A model generated the notes under the pieces. The model was not told the origin of the DNA. It saw nothing but the letters and a program-made list of their open reading frames with translations, and searched no databases. A stretch of DNA of 64,000 nucleotides from Allobosea sp. UNC402CLCol (GTDB taxonomy: Bacteria > Pseudomonadota > Alphaproteobacteria > Rhizobiales > Beijerinckiaceae): the NCBI RefSeq assembly GCF_000745475.1, contig NZ_JQJJ01000008.1, positions 744,001 to 808,000 of the forward strand, read 5' to 3'. Every line of letters starts with the position of its first letter. Within the stretch, counting starts at the first letter, position 1. This document shows, one piece after another, positions 1 through 9,172 of the stretch. A program made the position numbers and the translations under genes.

Positions 1-144
1 CGCCAGGGCGCCTCGGCCGAGGTCGACGAGGCGATCCGCCTCAACCCGGCGCTGGAGGCCTTCCTCAAGCAGGCCAAGGACGATGCGACCTCGCTTCCGG
101 AAAGCTATGCCCGCCTCGCAGCGATCATGAGCGAAGGCGCATGA
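1..144 (+). CDS. fliI: Flagellar export ATPase FliI, C-terminal fragment
   Basis: Only the last 47 codons are in the window, open at the left edge and ending at TGA 142-144. The residues ending DEAIRLNPALEAFLKQ, followed by a DATSLPESYARLAAIM tail, match the C-terminal domain of the FliI ATPase, the hexameric motor that energises flagellar type III export with FliH and FliJ. The catalytic domain lies outside the window. FliJ is not next to it as in most flagellar operons but starts about 2.4 kb downstream. The identification rests on a short fragment plus the flagellar context. Confidence 0.8.
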   Translation, partial: RQGASAEVDEAIRLNPALEAFLKQAKDDATSLPESYARLAAIMSEGA

Positions 145-242
145 GCACGGCATTGCCAGGAGGACGCCCTATGACAGGCCGAGGCCCTGACGCCGGCAGG
201 GGACGCTATGTTACGGTGGCCCGCCTGCGGAAGGACATCTCG

Positions 243-716
243 ATGCTGCGCTCTTTCCTGATCCTGTTCGTGCTGCTCTCGGGCTCTGCGGCTGCGCGGG
301 CCACGGAGCCCGCCTTGGAACTGATCGGGGCGGGACCTTCCGCGATCACCCTATCGCCCCGGACCGTAGCCACCCTTCCCAACGTCGACCGCGACGTCAC
401 CTTCGCCACTTCGAAGGGCCCATCGACCGCGCATTACAGGGGCGTGCTGCTGTGGGACGTCCTGCAGGCGAACAAGGTTTTCGACGGCCTCGATCTCAAG
501 GCTCAGCTCGCCAAGACCATCCTCGTCAATGCCCGGGACGGCTATCGCATTGCCTTCTCGATCGGCGAGATCCATCCGGATTTCGGCAATCTGCCCCTGC
601 TCCTGGTGACGGCGATCGACGGCAAGCCGCTCGACCAGGACTGGCGCCTCGTCGCTCCCGGCGACAAGCGCGGCGCGCGGGCCGTGCGCGACGTCGTGAA
701 GATCGAGCTGCGCTGA
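243..716 (+). CDS. Secreted molybdopterin-domain-like (sulfite oxidase type) protein
   Basis: 157 aa. An N-terminal signal peptide (LRSFLILFVLLSGSAAARA) is followed by a compact domain with the pattern of the oxidoreductase molybdopterin-binding fold in its small periplasmic form: YRGVLLWDVLQ, VNARDGYRIAFSIGEI, and a terminal WRLVAPGDKRGARAVRDVVKIEL. I chose ATG 243 because it is preceded by AAGGA and begins directly with the signal peptide. An upstream in-frame ATG at 141 overlaps the fliI stop but would add 34 residues unlike a leader. The conserved cysteine that ligates molybdenum in sulfite oxidases is not seen, so redox activity is uncertain. Confidence 0.65.
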   Translation: MLRSFLILFVLLSGSAAARATEPALELIGAGPSAITLSPRTVATLPNVDRDVTFATSKGPSTAHYRGVLLWDVLQANKVFDGLDLKAQLAKTILVNARDGYRIAFSIGEIHPDFGNLPLLLVTAIDGKPLDQDWRLVAPGDKRGARAVRDVVKIELR

Positions 717-750
717 AGCCCGCTGCGAACGCCGACCGGAGACCCAGAGC

Positions 751-1104
751 TTGATCGCCACCATCCTGACCGGGCTCGTAGCCCTGATCCATGTCTACAT
801 CGCCGTGCTGGAAATCTGGCTCTGGGATACCCCGCGCGGACGCCGGGCCTTCGGCCTCACGCCGGAATTCGCCAAGCAGTCGCGGGTGCTTGCGGCCAAT
901 CAGGGCCTCTACAACGCCTTCCTCGCCGCAGGGCTCGGCTGGGGCCTCTGGCTCGGGCCGGCGGGCCTTTCGATCAAGCTGTTCTTCCTGGCTTGCGTGC
1001 TCGTCGCAGGCCTCTTCGGCGCGGCCACTGCGAGCCGCAAGATCCTCTACATTCAGGCCCTGCCGGCGGCGCTCGCCTTGCTGGCCCTGCTCGCCGGTTA
1101 TTGA
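751..1104 (+). CDS. DUF1304 family small integral membrane protein
   Basis: 117 aa, mostly hydrophobic, with about four transmembrane segments. The opening IATILTGLVALIHVYIAVLEIWLW, the FGLTPEF stretch and the NQGLYNAFLAAGL motif are typical of the DUF1304 family, whose function is unknown. The start is TTG at 751 with GGAG about nine bases upstream; no better start is in frame. The end overlaps the stop of the convergent MFS gene by seven bases. It follows the molybdopterin-like gene closely on the same strand and may be co-transcribed with it. Confidence 0.75.
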   Translation: MIATILTGLVALIHVYIAVLEIWLWDTPRGRRAFGLTPEFAKQSRVLAANQGLYNAFLAAGLGWGLWLGPAGLSIKLFFLACVLVAGLFGAATASRKILYIQALPAALALLALLAGY

Positions 1105-2321
1105 GAGACGGCCGGCGCCCGCGCGAGCATCCGCGCCAGCGCGAGCATCGCGAAGAAGCCGAAGAACTGGATCACGGCGGAAAAGATCAGCGTCGCACTG
1201 GCGCCGAGACGCTCGATCAGCACCGCGAACAGCAGCGGCGCCACCGCGAAGGCGATGTTCTGCGGCACGGTGAGCTGGCCGAGCATCGCGGCAAAGCCAC
1301 GCCGCCCGAAGAGCGCGAGCGGCAGCGTCGCACGCGCCACGGAAATGACGCCGAGCGCCGCGTTGAAAACCGCGACGAAGATTCCGGCCGCCACGATCCC
1401 CGTCGGCGCCAGGGGCAGGATAAGGCAGCAGAGCGGCCCGAGCAGCAGGCCGAAGAGCGCGACGCGCTCCACTGGCAGCCTCTCGCCCAGCGTGGCGTCG
1501 ATCGCCCGTGCGACGATGGTGGCGGGTCCACCCAGCGTCGCGATCCAGACCGCCTCCGTCTGCGTCAGGCCGCCCTCCCGGAACAGGCTGATGAGATGCA
1601 GCGGCAGCCCCCAGGAAACCAGGCCGCTGGCGGAGAAGGCGAAAGCCGTCAGCCAGAACGCCATCCGCCGCTTTCCGGGCTCGACCCGCCCGGTCTCGAG
1701 GGAGGAAGCTGGCGCGGTCCCGGTGGCCGCCGGCGCAGGATGTCCGTGGAAGCGTGGAACCGCCGCATAGATCGGCAGCACGATGAAGAGCTGCATCGCC
1801 GCGAAGACGAGCAGCGTCGCGCGCCAGCCGAAGGCATCCATGAGGATCGCCGTCAGCGGCCAGAACAGGCTGGAGGACAGCCCCGTCACCAGCATCATCA
1901 GGCCGATGACCCGCCGTGTCCGCTCGCCCATGAGCTGCGCGACGGCGACGTTGCCGACATTGGCGAGCGACATCGCATGGCCGATCCCGATCACGAACCA
2001 GCTCGCCAGATAGCTGATCGGCCCTTGCGCCATGGACAGCACCGCGAAGCCCAATGCGCAGATGATCGCGCCCACGCACATCGAGCGGCGCGTCCCTTCC
2101 CGGTCGAGCACGCGGCCGATCGCGGGTGCGACCAGCGCGCCCGTCACCAGCAGGATGGTGATGCCGCCGAAGACGATCTCGGCATTGAGCCCGAGATCGC
2201 GGTCGAGCGCCTGCATCAGCACCGAGGGTGAATAGAAGGTCGTGCCCCAGCCGATGAGCCGCGTCGCGACCAGCCCGCATAGCAAAGGCCCGTGGCCGGA
2301 AAAACGAGATGAGGACGGCAA
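1098..2321 (-). CDS. MFS transporter, about 12 transmembrane segments
   Basis: 407 aa polytopic protein of the major facilitator superfamily. The first half has the loop 2-3 signature (GRVLDREGTRRSM), and the two six-helix halves are separated by a hydrophilic loop near residues 185-215. Substrate cannot be told from sequence; it resembles the MFS_1 carriers often annotated as oxalate/formate-type or unknown antiporters. It is convergent with the DUF1304 gene and divergent from fliJ. It is not expected in a flagellar locus and helps split fliI from fliJ. Confidence 0.8.
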   Translation of the reverse strand: MPSSSRFSGHGPLLCGLVATRLIGWGTTFYSPSVLMQALDRDLGLNAEIVFGGITILLVTGALVAPAIGRVLDREGTRRSMCVGAIICALGFAVLSMAQGPISYLASWFVIGIGHAMSLANVGNVAVAQLMGERTRRVIGLMMLVTGLSSSLFWPLTAILMDAFGWRATLLVFAAMQLFIVLPIYAAVPRFHGHPAPAATGTAPASSLETGRVEPGKRRMAFWLTAFAFSASGLVSWGLPLHLISLFREGGLTQTEAVWIATLGGPATIVARAIDATLGERLPVERVALFGLLLGPLCCLILPLAPTGIVAAGIFVAVFNAALGVISVARATLPLALFGRRGFAAMLGQLTVPQNIAFAVAPLLFAVLIERLGASATLIFSAVIQFFGFFAMLALARMLARAPAVSQ

Positions 2322-2548
2322 GGCGAGGAACCCGAAAGAACGGCCAGCTGACCGCCGGAAACTGACTAGATCATCCTGTCACGCCGCGGCAGCAGCGCGG
2401 ATGCGACTTGAACATGCAGAAAAGGCAGTCCTTTCCGGTAAGAAAGGGTCAACCTCCTTGCGCCTATTGTGACGCCGTCTCGCGGAGTTTTCCGGTTGCA
2501 GGCCGAGGGGTCGGCCGCGACCATGCGCGATCAGGAGTTGAAAACGAG
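2322..2548. promoter_or_regulatory. Divergent intergenic region, MFS gene / fliJ
   Basis: 227 bases between two divergent start codons, so promoters for both should lie here. I could not identify convincing -35/-10 or sigma-54 boxes. An open frame runs through from 2408 into fliJ, but its translation has no FliJ-like character. Confidence 0.35.
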
Positions 2549-2953
2549 ATGAAGTCGCGAGAGACGCTTCTGCGGCTGAAGCGCTTCCAGGTCGACGAAA
2601 AACGTCGCCGGGTGAGCCAGATCGAGATGATGATCGCCGACTTCAATCGGATGGCGACCGATCTCGATCGTGAAATCCACTCGGAGGAAGCACGCGCCGG
2701 GATCTCCGATCCCGCGCATTTCGCCTATCCGACCTACGCCAAGGCGGCGCTTGGCCGGCGCGACAATCTGCGCCAGTCGGCCGAGAACCTGCAGGGCCAG
2801 CTCGACGAGGCCAAGGCCGAATTGCAGGAGGCCTTCGAGGAGATGAAGAAGGTCGAGATCCTCGACGACCGCGAACGGGCGACCGAGCGCGCCGCCGAAG
2901 CCGCCCGCGACCAGGCGACGATGGACGCCATCGGGCTGCGCTCGCGGGCCTGA
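2549..2953 (+). CDS. fliJ: Flagellar export chaperone-like protein FliJ
   Basis: 134 aa, almost entirely charged alpha-helix with heptad-like spacing, as expected for the two-helix coiled coil of FliJ, which inserts into the FliI ring and promotes export-gate opening. The opening SRETLLRLKRFQVDEKRRRVSQIE and the central QLDEAKAELQEAFEEMKKVE stretch are typical of alphaproteobacterial FliJ. ATG 2549 is the start that matches family length; an in-frame extension to 2408 is not FliJ-like. It is followed by a strong terminator, so the unit ends here. Confidence 0.85.
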   Translation: MKSRETLLRLKRFQVDEKRRRVSQIEMMIADFNRMATDLDREIHSEEARAGISDPAHFAYPTYAKAALGRRDNLRQSAENLQGQLDEAKAELQEAFEEMKKVEILDDRERATERAAEAARDQATMDAIGLRSRA

Positions 2954-2979
2954 GCGCTTCCGGCCGAAAGCTATCAGAA

Positions 2980-3009
2980 GGCGGAAGCCCACAGGCTTCC
3001 GCCTTTTTT
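2980..3009 (+). terminator. Rho-independent terminator after fliJ
   Basis: Perfect 10-bp stem GGCGGAAGCC / GGCTTCCGCC with a CACA loop, immediately followed by six T residues on the plus strand. It sits 26 bases after the fliJ stop. It is the clearest intrinsic terminator in the window. Confidence 0.92.
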
Positions 3010-3140
3010 GTTTGCCGGCGATACGGCCGACCGGGACAGGGCGTCATTCTCGGGCTTGCCCCGAGAATCTCATGACCAGAGGGCTCTGATTTCCGAGATG
3101 CTCGGGTCAAGCCCGAGCATGACGGCGGTGGATCGCGCCC

Positions 3141-3794
3141 TCAGGCGACGACCGGGTGGTGCGGCACGCAATCCCGCCGCATCTGGCCCGCCAGCCGCGG
3201 GTCGTCGTTCACCTCGATGCCGCGCTTGAAGACCTTGAAGCCCGAGCGCTGGTAGAAGGCGAGCGCGCCCTGATGGTCGATGGTGCAGGTATGCACCCAG
3301 AAGCGCGAGATCGGCTTCGCCCAAGCCAGCGCCAGCGCCCGGTTCATCAGCCAGCGTCCGGCTCCCTTGCCGAGCACGGGCTCGTCGAGCCCGAAGAAGG
3401 CGAGCTCCGCCTCCCCCGCCTCGCGAAAATCGAGTTCCAACAGCCCGACATCGCGCCCCTCATAACGTGCGGCATAGATCGCGACGGATGGATCGGTGAG
3501 GGTCGCCTCCAGCTCGGCACGCGGCTCGGTAAGGCGGCTGAACCACATCCAGCGCTCGCCGAGCAGCCGGTAGAGGGCGAGATAGCGCTCCGTATCGCGC
3601 CCGTCGATCGGCTCGAGGGAGAAAGCCCCGGTTCCCGGCGGGTCGGGCCGCTCGGCCGGCTTCGCGAACATTTCCAGCGACGTGACGACCGCGGCGATCT
3701 TGCCGGGCGGTAGGTCCGTGGTACCAGTGAGGCTGATGGTCAGGGTCTGCGTCAAGGCGGCATCCGATGGTGGTTTTGAGTCTGCCGCGATCAT
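3141..3794 (-). CDS. GNAT family N-acetyltransferase
   Basis: 217 aa. The C-terminal half carries the GNAT fold: VGLLELDF (beta 4), an acetyl-CoA loop region around VLGKGAGRWLMNRAL (the Q/RxxGxG/A motif as GKGAGR), and FWVHTCTIDHQGALAFYQRSGFKVFKRG, the usual C-terminal segment with Tyr before the last strand. The acceptor substrate is unknown. The N-terminal 55 residues are less typical. No partner gene is evident; it is divergent from the gene at 3826. Confidence 0.85.
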   Translation of the reverse strand: MIAADSKPPSDAALTQTLTISLTGTTDLPPGKIAAVVTSLEMFAKPAERPDPPGTGAFSLEPIDGRDTERYLALYRLLGERWMWFSRLTEPRAELEATLTDPSVAIYAARYEGRDVGLLELDFREAGEAELAFFGLDEPVLGKGAGRWLMNRALALAWAKPISRFWVHTCTIDHQGALAFYQRSGFKVFKRGIEVNDDPRLAGQMRRDCVPHHPVVA

Positions 3795-3825
3795 GACACG
3801 ATCCCGGCCGAAAGATCATGGTGCG

Positions 3826-4266
3826 ATGACGCATGGCAGGAGCATATCGCCGCCGGATCGGCGGTACGGGAACGGGCAGCGGCTGCGCCTGCTGTTCGCG
3901 CTCCTGGTGATGTGCCTCGCCGTGGTCCCCCATGTCACGCTCGCCGCTTCACTGATGCGCATGCCCGTGAAGGCCTCAGGCCAGCATCAGGCGAACCCGC
4001 TCGGAACACCCGCCGCGAGCGCCTTGACCGCCACCGAAGTTGCACCCTGCCACCAGCCTTCGCCTTCCGCGAAGGGGCATCCCGCCGGCGCGCCGCCGAT
4101 CTGCTGCATCATCGGCTGCGGCCTGATCGCGGAAGCGCCCGTGATCGCCCTGCCCTCGCGGACGATTCTTTGGTCACGGCCCGGCCTCGCTTTGGTCGAG
4201 ACGCGCGCCGGCATCTCGACCGAGCCGGCCAAGCCGCCGCCCCGAAGCGGGCTCGCGCGAAGCTGA
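3826..4266 (+). CDS. Cys-rich secreted hypothetical protein (DUF2946-like)
   Basis: 146 aa from ATG 3826; longer in-frame starts exist but overlap the divergent GNAT gene. One hydrophobic N-terminal segment (LLFALLVMCLAVVPHVTLAAS) looks like a signal peptide or anchor. A central stretch has CHQPSPSAKGH and then ICCIIGCGL, a Cys/His arrangement like DUF2946-type proteins found near copper genes. The next gene is a DUF305 protein, also often linked to metal resistance, which supports a metal-related guess. Function is not established, and the reading frame itself is only moderately secure. Confidence 0.5.
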   Translation: MTHGRSISPPDRRYGNGQRLRLLFALLVMCLAVVPHVTLAASLMRMPVKASGQHQANPLGTPAASALTATEVAPCHQPSPSAKGHPAGAPPICCIIGCGLIAEAPVIALPSRTILWSRPGLALVETRAGISTEPAKPPPRSGLARS

Positions 4267-4344
4267 ATCCTTTTCCCGTTTTCAGGCGGCTTCAGACACC
4301 GTTGCCGGTGCGAGCCGTCATTCGTTCTCACAGGAATCCGAACA

Positions 4345-4737
4345 ATGAATCGCTTCAAATCGTCCCTCGCGGCGCTCGCACTCGCAGCCGCCTTCGCCGG
4401 CCCCGGCTTTGTCGAGCAGGCCTTGGCCCAGCATCAGGGCCATGGCGGCGGCACCATGAAGATGGACAGCGCGAGCACGGACAGCGCCGCGACCAAGGCC
4501 TTCAAGGAAGCCAACGCGAAAATGCACAAGGACATGGACATCTCCTATTCCGGCGATGCCGATGCCGATTTCGTGCGCGGCATGATCCCGCATCACCAGG
4601 GCGCCATCGCCATGGCGCGGGTCGTCCTCGCCCATGGCAAGGATCCCGAGATCCGCAAGCTCGCCGAGAACGTCATCCGCGACCAGGAGAAGGAGGTCGG
4701 CGAGATGCGTGAATGGCTCAGGAAAAACGGCAAGTAG
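4345..4737 (+). CDS. DUF305 periplasmic protein
   Basis: 130 aa with a signal peptide (about residues 1-28, ending EQALA), then a His/Met-rich linker (HQGHGGGTMKM) and a helical DUF305 domain with the hallmark FVRGMIPHHQGAIAMARV and a second helix EIRKLAENVIRDQEKEV. DUF305 proteins have a ferritin-like bundle and are frequently found with copper-handling genes. The His and Met content of the linker fits metal binding, which is inference. It follows the Cys-rich gene by 78 bases and is probably in the same unit. Confidence 0.85.
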   Translation: MNRFKSSLAALALAAAFAGPGFVEQALAQHQGHGGGTMKMDSASTDSAATKAFKEANAKMHKDMDISYSGDADADFVRGMIPHHQGAIAMARVVLAHGKDPEIRKLAENVIRDQEKEVGEMREWLRKNGK

Positions 4738-4881
4738 CCGCTATCAATCCGGCAGGCGGCGGCAACGCCGCTTGCCCTCGGCCCTCCTCGCTGGCAAGAG
4801 GACGTGAAGGTTCGCGCCGCTGCGGTGACGACGCGGGCCTGCTTGCCAAGCCCTTTCGAAGTCCCTCCCGTCGCGGCCTTC

Positions 4882-5919
4882 ATGAAACGCTATCTCGATT
4901 ATCTCTGGCCGATCATCGGGCTCGTCGCGGTCGTCTGGTCCGTCGAGCTGCTTTGGGACAAGCTCAAGGCCGAGGCCGGCACGGACGCGGCCATCGAGGC
5001 TCTGCTCCAGAACGCCAATCTCTGGCAGAGCATCAAGATCATCGCCCACCGCATTGGCCACAAGATCGCGGTGATCCCGCCTAACGCCTTCTTCCACGCC
5101 GCGCTCGCCACCCTCGTCGCCTATGCGGCGCTCGCCTGGTACGACCGCATCGCCCTGATGCATCTGCGCAAGGAGAAGGGCATCTCCTGGCTCTACATCT
5201 CGCTCTGCTCCTTCGTGACCTATGCGCTCTCGCACAATATCGGCGCCTCGGTCTTCTCGGGCGGCATGGTGCGCTACCGTGCCTATACCGCGAAGGGGCT
5301 GACGGCGGCGGATGTCGCGATCCTGATCGCGCTCTGCTCCTTCACCTTCGCCTTCGGCACGCTGCTGCTGTTGGGAATCGTGCTGGTCTACGAGCCGGAG
5401 ATCCTGCGGCCGCTGACGCGGCTGTCGAAATGGTTCGCCATCGGCGACGGCACGGCGCGCCTGATCGGCGTCGGCATGCTCGTCTTCGTCGCGCTCTACA
5501 CCATCGGCTCCTGGCTCAAGTTCAGGCCGGTGAAGATCGGCAAGTTCGAGGTCATCTATCCGCGGCTGCGCATCGTCGCGAGACAATATCTTGCCGCGCC
5601 GCTCGAGCTCGCCGGCGCCGCCGGCATCATCTATTTCGCCCTGCCGGACCAGGGCAATCCCGGCTTCATGGTCGTGCTCGGCGCCTTCCTGCTCTCCTTC
5701 TCCGCCGGCCTGCTGAGTCAGGTTCCCGGCGGCGTCGGCGTGATGGAGGCGGTCTTCCTCGCGGTGATGCCGGGCGTGCCGGCACCTGCCGTCTTCGCCG
5801 CCCTGCTGATCTGGCGGCTGTTCTATCTCATCCTGCCGCTGGTGATCTCGCTGCCGATCGTGGTCGCCTTCGAGCGTGCGCAGCTCAAGCGCAGCACCCG
5901 CATCGCGCCGCCGCCCTGA
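4882..5919 (+). CDS. YbhN/UPF0104-type membrane protein (LPG synthase TM domain)
   Basis: 345 aa, about eight transmembrane helices. It matches the lysylphosphatidylglycerol synthase transmembrane (flippase-like) family: a conserved SHNIGASVFSGGMVRYRAY segment, LLSFSAGLLSQVPGGVGVMEAVFL and the terminal LIWRLFYLILPLVISL. It lacks the cytosolic aminoacyl-transferase domain of MprF, so it is the stand-alone membrane form, of uncertain function, perhaps lipid handling. ATG 4882 was chosen because the first helix follows at once; a start at 4804 would add 26 non-conserved residues. Confidence 0.85.
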   Translation: MKRYLDYLWPIIGLVAVVWSVELLWDKLKAEAGTDAAIEALLQNANLWQSIKIIAHRIGHKIAVIPPNAFFHAALATLVAYAALAWYDRIALMHLRKEKGISWLYISLCSFVTYALSHNIGASVFSGGMVRYRAYTAKGLTAADVAILIALCSFTFAFGTLLLLGIVLVYEPEILRPLTRLSKWFAIGDGTARLIGVGMLVFVALYTIGSWLKFRPVKIGKFEVIYPRLRIVARQYLAAPLELAGAAGIIYFALPDQGNPGFMVVLGAFLLSFSAGLLSQVPGGVGVMEAVFLAVMPGVPAPAVFAALLIWRLFYLILPLVISLPIVVAFERAQLKRSTRIAPPP

Positions 5920-5923
5920 CGGG

Positions 5924-6829
5924 TCAGCGCGCCCGTTCCGGGCGCTTCAGCGCGATCGCCGCCGCACCGAACATCAGCAGCGCGCCGACTGCCTCGGAGA
6001 CGCCGAAGGGCTCGCTCAGGACGATGACGCCGACGCCGACGGCAATCGCCGGGCTGATGAAGGCGTAGAGCCCGGCGCGGAAAGCGCCCCAATCCCTCAG
6101 CAGCCGCATATAGATGGTGAAGCCCATCAGCGAGCCGCCGATGATGAGGAAGACGACGGCAGGCAGCACGGGCGAACGCACCAGCGCAGCGAAATCGGCA
6201 CGGCCGACCGGCTCGACCAGGGCCGACACAGCCGACAGTCCGATGCCGCCGATCAGCGTCTGCCAGCCGGCCAGCGTCAGCGTCGGCATCGTGCCCGCGA
6301 TCGGCCGCGAGAGCACCGCGCCCGTGCAGTAGAACAAGGTGCCGAAGGCGACCGCGGCGAGCCCAACCGCCTCCAGCGGATCGCCATGCACCGCCGAAAG
6401 CCCGCCCAGCGCCCGCGTCGCGAAGAGGAAGCCGAGCCCCACCGTGCCGAGCCCGATCGCGGCGAGCTTGCGCGCGTCGATGCGCTCGCCCTCGATCGCG
6501 CGGCTCGCCAGCAGGGTGAAGATCGGGATCGTCGCGAAATTGACGATGGCCGCGAGCCCGGTCGGCGCATGGGCGGTGCCCCAGAACAGCAGGCTGTAAT
6601 TCGCGGTGTTGAGCAGCAGCGCCGTGACGATCAATCGCGGCCAGGCTCCAGCAGGCACTTTCGGCAGGTCGCGCCCGGCCCAGAGCAGCATCAGCACGCC
6701 GGCAAGCGAAAAGCGGACGGCGGCCAGGAACACCGGCGGCACATGCGAGGCGCCAACCTTCACCGGCAGCCAGGTCAGCCCCCAAACGAGGCACATCACG
6801 GCGAAGAGGGCGGCATTCCGGCTCATCAC
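5924..6829 (-). CDS. EamA/DMT superfamily transporter
   Basis: 301 aa with ten predicted transmembrane helices in two EamA repeats. The first repeat starts FAVMCLVWGLTWLPVKVG, and the second contains LMGFTIYMRLLRDWGAFRAGLYAFISPAIAVGVGVIVLSEPF, the usual EamA C-terminal pattern. Such proteins export amino acids or other metabolites; the substrate here is unknown. Its stop is four bases from the stop of the convergent YbhN-like gene. Confidence 0.85.
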   Translation of the reverse strand: MMSRNAALFAVMCLVWGLTWLPVKVGASHVPPVFLAAVRFSLAGVLMLLWAGRDLPKVPAGAWPRLIVTALLLNTANYSLLFWGTAHAPTGLAAIVNFATIPIFTLLASRAIEGERIDARKLAAIGLGTVGLGFLFATRALGGLSAVHGDPLEAVGLAAVAFGTLFYCTGAVLSRPIAGTMPTLTLAGWQTLIGGIGLSAVSALVEPVGRADFAALVRSPVLPAVVFLIIGGSLMGFTIYMRLLRDWGAFRAGLYAFISPAIAVGVGVIVLSEPFGVSEAVGALLMFGAAAIALKRPERAR

Positions 6830-6948
6830 TGTCGCTTAGCGGTGCGGCCGGACGCTGACCATTGCACGGCAGGCATTAGGGGGCCGTGGAAACGGGAGGC
6901 GTTGCGCTCGGAACCCGACAGGAAGGCCAGCCTTCGTCGGGAGGAGCG

Positions 6949-9078
6949 CTAGACGCTGCCGACCGTCTTCAACCGCGCGCGGGGATGAATCTCGCTCTGC
7001 GACAGCACGGGCGTCTCGCGCCGGAAGCGCTCGATGATCTGCCGGGCGAAGGGACGCGCCATGCCGGAGGTGACGAGCGCCGGCATTTCGCCGATGCGCG
7101 CCGCGTCCTCGAACTTGTCGCGGACATGGCGGACGAACTCCTGCAGCCGCGAGGGTTGCATGGCGAGATGGCGATCCTCGCCCTGGCCGATGATCGATTC
7201 GGCGAAGACGCTTTCCCAGGCCGGCGACAGCGTGATGATCGGCAGCACGCCGTTGCCGTCGGAGAATTGCGCGCAGATCTGGCGGGCGAGCCGGGCGCGG
7301 ACATGCTCGGCGATGTCGCGCGGGTTCTTGATCCCGCCCGCGACCTCCGCGATGCCCTCGATGATGGTGCCGAGATCACGGATCGAGATGCGCTCGGCCA
7401 GCAGCAATTGCAGCACGCGCTGAATGCCGGTGGTCGAGATCTGGTTCGGCACGATCTCCTTGATGAGATCGGCATGGTCCTTCGGCAATTCACGCAGCAG
7501 CTTCTGCACCTCGGCATGCGAGAGCAGCTCCGGCATGTTCGACTTCAGCACCTCGGTGAGATGCGTCGAGATCACCGTCGCGGCGTCGACGACGGTATAG
7601 CCGCGCAGTTGCGCCTCATCCTGCAGCGCCGAGTCGATCCAGGTCGCCGGCAGGCCGAAGGTCGGCTCGAGCACATTGTGGCCGGGCAGGTTCACCGTGC
7701 CGCCCATCGGGTCCATCGCCATATACTGGCCGGCATAGACGATGCCATGGCCGGCATCGATCTCCTTGATCTTGATGTAGTAGTGGTTCGCCTCGAGCTG
7801 GACGTTGTCGACGATCCTGACCGCCGGCATGACGAAGCCGAGCTCCGCTGCGAGCTGGCGCCGCAGCGCCCGGACCTGATCGGTCAGGCGGTCCTGCCCG
7901 CCCGGCGCGTTGACCAGCGGCAGCAGCGCATAGCCGATCTCGATCTTGAGCTCGTCCATCTTGAGGAGGTCGTTCAGCGTCTCCTCGCGCGGCGTGCCGT
8001 CGGGCATCACCGCCCCGCTGGCCTGCGCCGCCTCCGCCTGCGCCGTCTCATCGGCGCGCTGCTTGGCGGCGCGGCCGAAATGGCGGGCCAGAAAAGCGGC
8101 GCCGCCCGCCAGCAGCAGGAAGGGCAGCATCGGGATGCCGGGCAGGACCGCGATCAGCAGCATCACAGCCGCCGACATGCCGAGCGCCTTCGGATAGCCC
8201 GAGAGCTGCTTGCCGAGCGCCTTGTCGGCCGCGCCGCGCACGCCCGCCTTCGAGACGAGCAGGCCGGCGGCGGTCGAGACGATCAGCGCCGGGATCTGGC
8301 TGACCAGCCCGTCACCCACCGTGAGCTGGGTGTAGTTGTGCGCCGCCTGGCCGAAGCTCAGCCCCTGCTGCGCCACGCCGATGATGATGCCGCCGAGCAC
8401 GTTGATGAAGGTGATGAGCAGGCCGGCGATGGCATCGCCGCGCACGAATTTCGAGGCGCCGTCCATCGAGCCGAAGAAGGAGGATTCGTCTTCGAGCGCG
8501 CGGCGCCGCAGCTTCGCCGTCTCCTGGTCGATCAGCCCGGCGGAGAGGTCGGCATCGATCGCCATCTGCTTGCCCGGCATTGCATCGAGCGAGAACCGTG
8601 CGGCGACCTCAGCGATACGGCCCGAACCCTTGGTGATGACGACGAAATTGACGATGATCAGGATGGTGAAGACGATCACCCCGATCACGAAATTGCCGCT
8701 CATCACGAAGCCGGCGAAGGCCTCGATGACATGCCCCGCCGCAGAGGTGCCTTCATGGCCATGGGCGAGAATGAGGCGCGTCGAGGCGAGGTTCAGCGCC
8801 AGCCGGAACATGGTGACGATGAGCAGCACCGTCGGGAAGGCCGAGAACTCCAGCGGCTCCTCGATGAAGAGCGCCGTCATCAGCACCAGCACCGACAGGA
8901 TGATCGACAGCGCCAGCAACAGGTCGAGCAGGACCGCCGGCATCGGGAAGATGAGCACCACCAGGATGCCCATGACGCCGATCGCCAGGAACAAGTCCGG
9001 ACGGTTGAACAGCTTTCCCATCGCGTTGCGATCGGGAAGGTTGAAGCCGCCTCCCTGACCTGCCGTCACATCGGTCAT
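6949..9078 (-). CDS. flhA: Flagellar type III export protein FlhA
   Basis: 709 aa. The N-terminal third has about eight transmembrane helices, starting at FLAIGVMGILVVLIFPMPAVLLDLLLALS and including the FHIPEP-family stretch MFRLALNLASTRLIL and the cytosolic loop SLDAMPGKQMAIDADL. The C-terminal half is the cytosolic nonameric ring domain that docks export chaperones. ATG 9078 is preferred; an in-frame ATG at 9108 adds ten residues. It forms the export gate with FlhB and FliPQR, which are not in the window. The upstream region carries an inverted repeat and a CtrA-like motif. In Caulobacter-type operons flbD is close by; here an inserted block separates them. Confidence 0.95.
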   Translation of the reverse strand: MTDVTAGQGGGFNLPDRNAMGKLFNRPDLFLAIGVMGILVVLIFPMPAVLLDLLLALSIILSVLVLMTALFIEEPLEFSAFPTVLLIVTMFRLALNLASTRLILAHGHEGTSAAGHVIEAFAGFVMSGNFVIGVIVFTILIIVNFVVITKGSGRIAEVAARFSLDAMPGKQMAIDADLSAGLIDQETAKLRRRALEDESSFFGSMDGASKFVRGDAIAGLLITFINVLGGIIIGVAQQGLSFGQAAHNYTQLTVGDGLVSQIPALIVSTAAGLLVSKAGVRGAADKALGKQLSGYPKALGMSAAVMLLIAVLPGIPMLPFLLLAGGAAFLARHFGRAAKQRADETAQAEAAQASGAVMPDGTPREETLNDLLKMDELKIEIGYALLPLVNAPGGQDRLTDQVRALRRQLAAELGFVMPAVRIVDNVQLEANHYYIKIKEIDAGHGIVYAGQYMAMDPMGGTVNLPGHNVLEPTFGLPATWIDSALQDEAQLRGYTVVDAATVISTHLTEVLKSNMPELLSHAEVQKLLRELPKDHADLIKEIVPNQISTTGIQRVLQLLLAERISIRDLGTIIEGIAEVAGGIKNPRDIAEHVRARLARQICAQFSDGNGVLPIITLSPAWESVFAESIIGQGEDRHLAMQPSRLQEFVRHVRDKFEDAARIGEMPALVTSGMARPFARQIIERFRRETPVLSQSEIHPRARLKTVGSV

Positions 9079-9145
9079 CGACCGCCCCGCCCTCTCGCCG
9101 GTCGTCATCCGCGTACGGACGCCGCGCGCTCCGGAGCGGAGCGCG

Positions 9146-9166
9146 ACCCGGCAATTCTTGCCGGGT
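9146..9166. repeat. Inverted repeat in the flhA upstream region
   Basis: A 9-bp perfect inverted repeat, ACCCGGCAA / TTGCCGGGT, with a 3-base centre, between the flhA start and a CtrA-like motif. No T-run follows on either strand, so it is not an ordinary terminator. It could be a protein-binding site or a leader hairpin. Confidence 0.5.
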
Positions 9167-9172
9167 TCATGG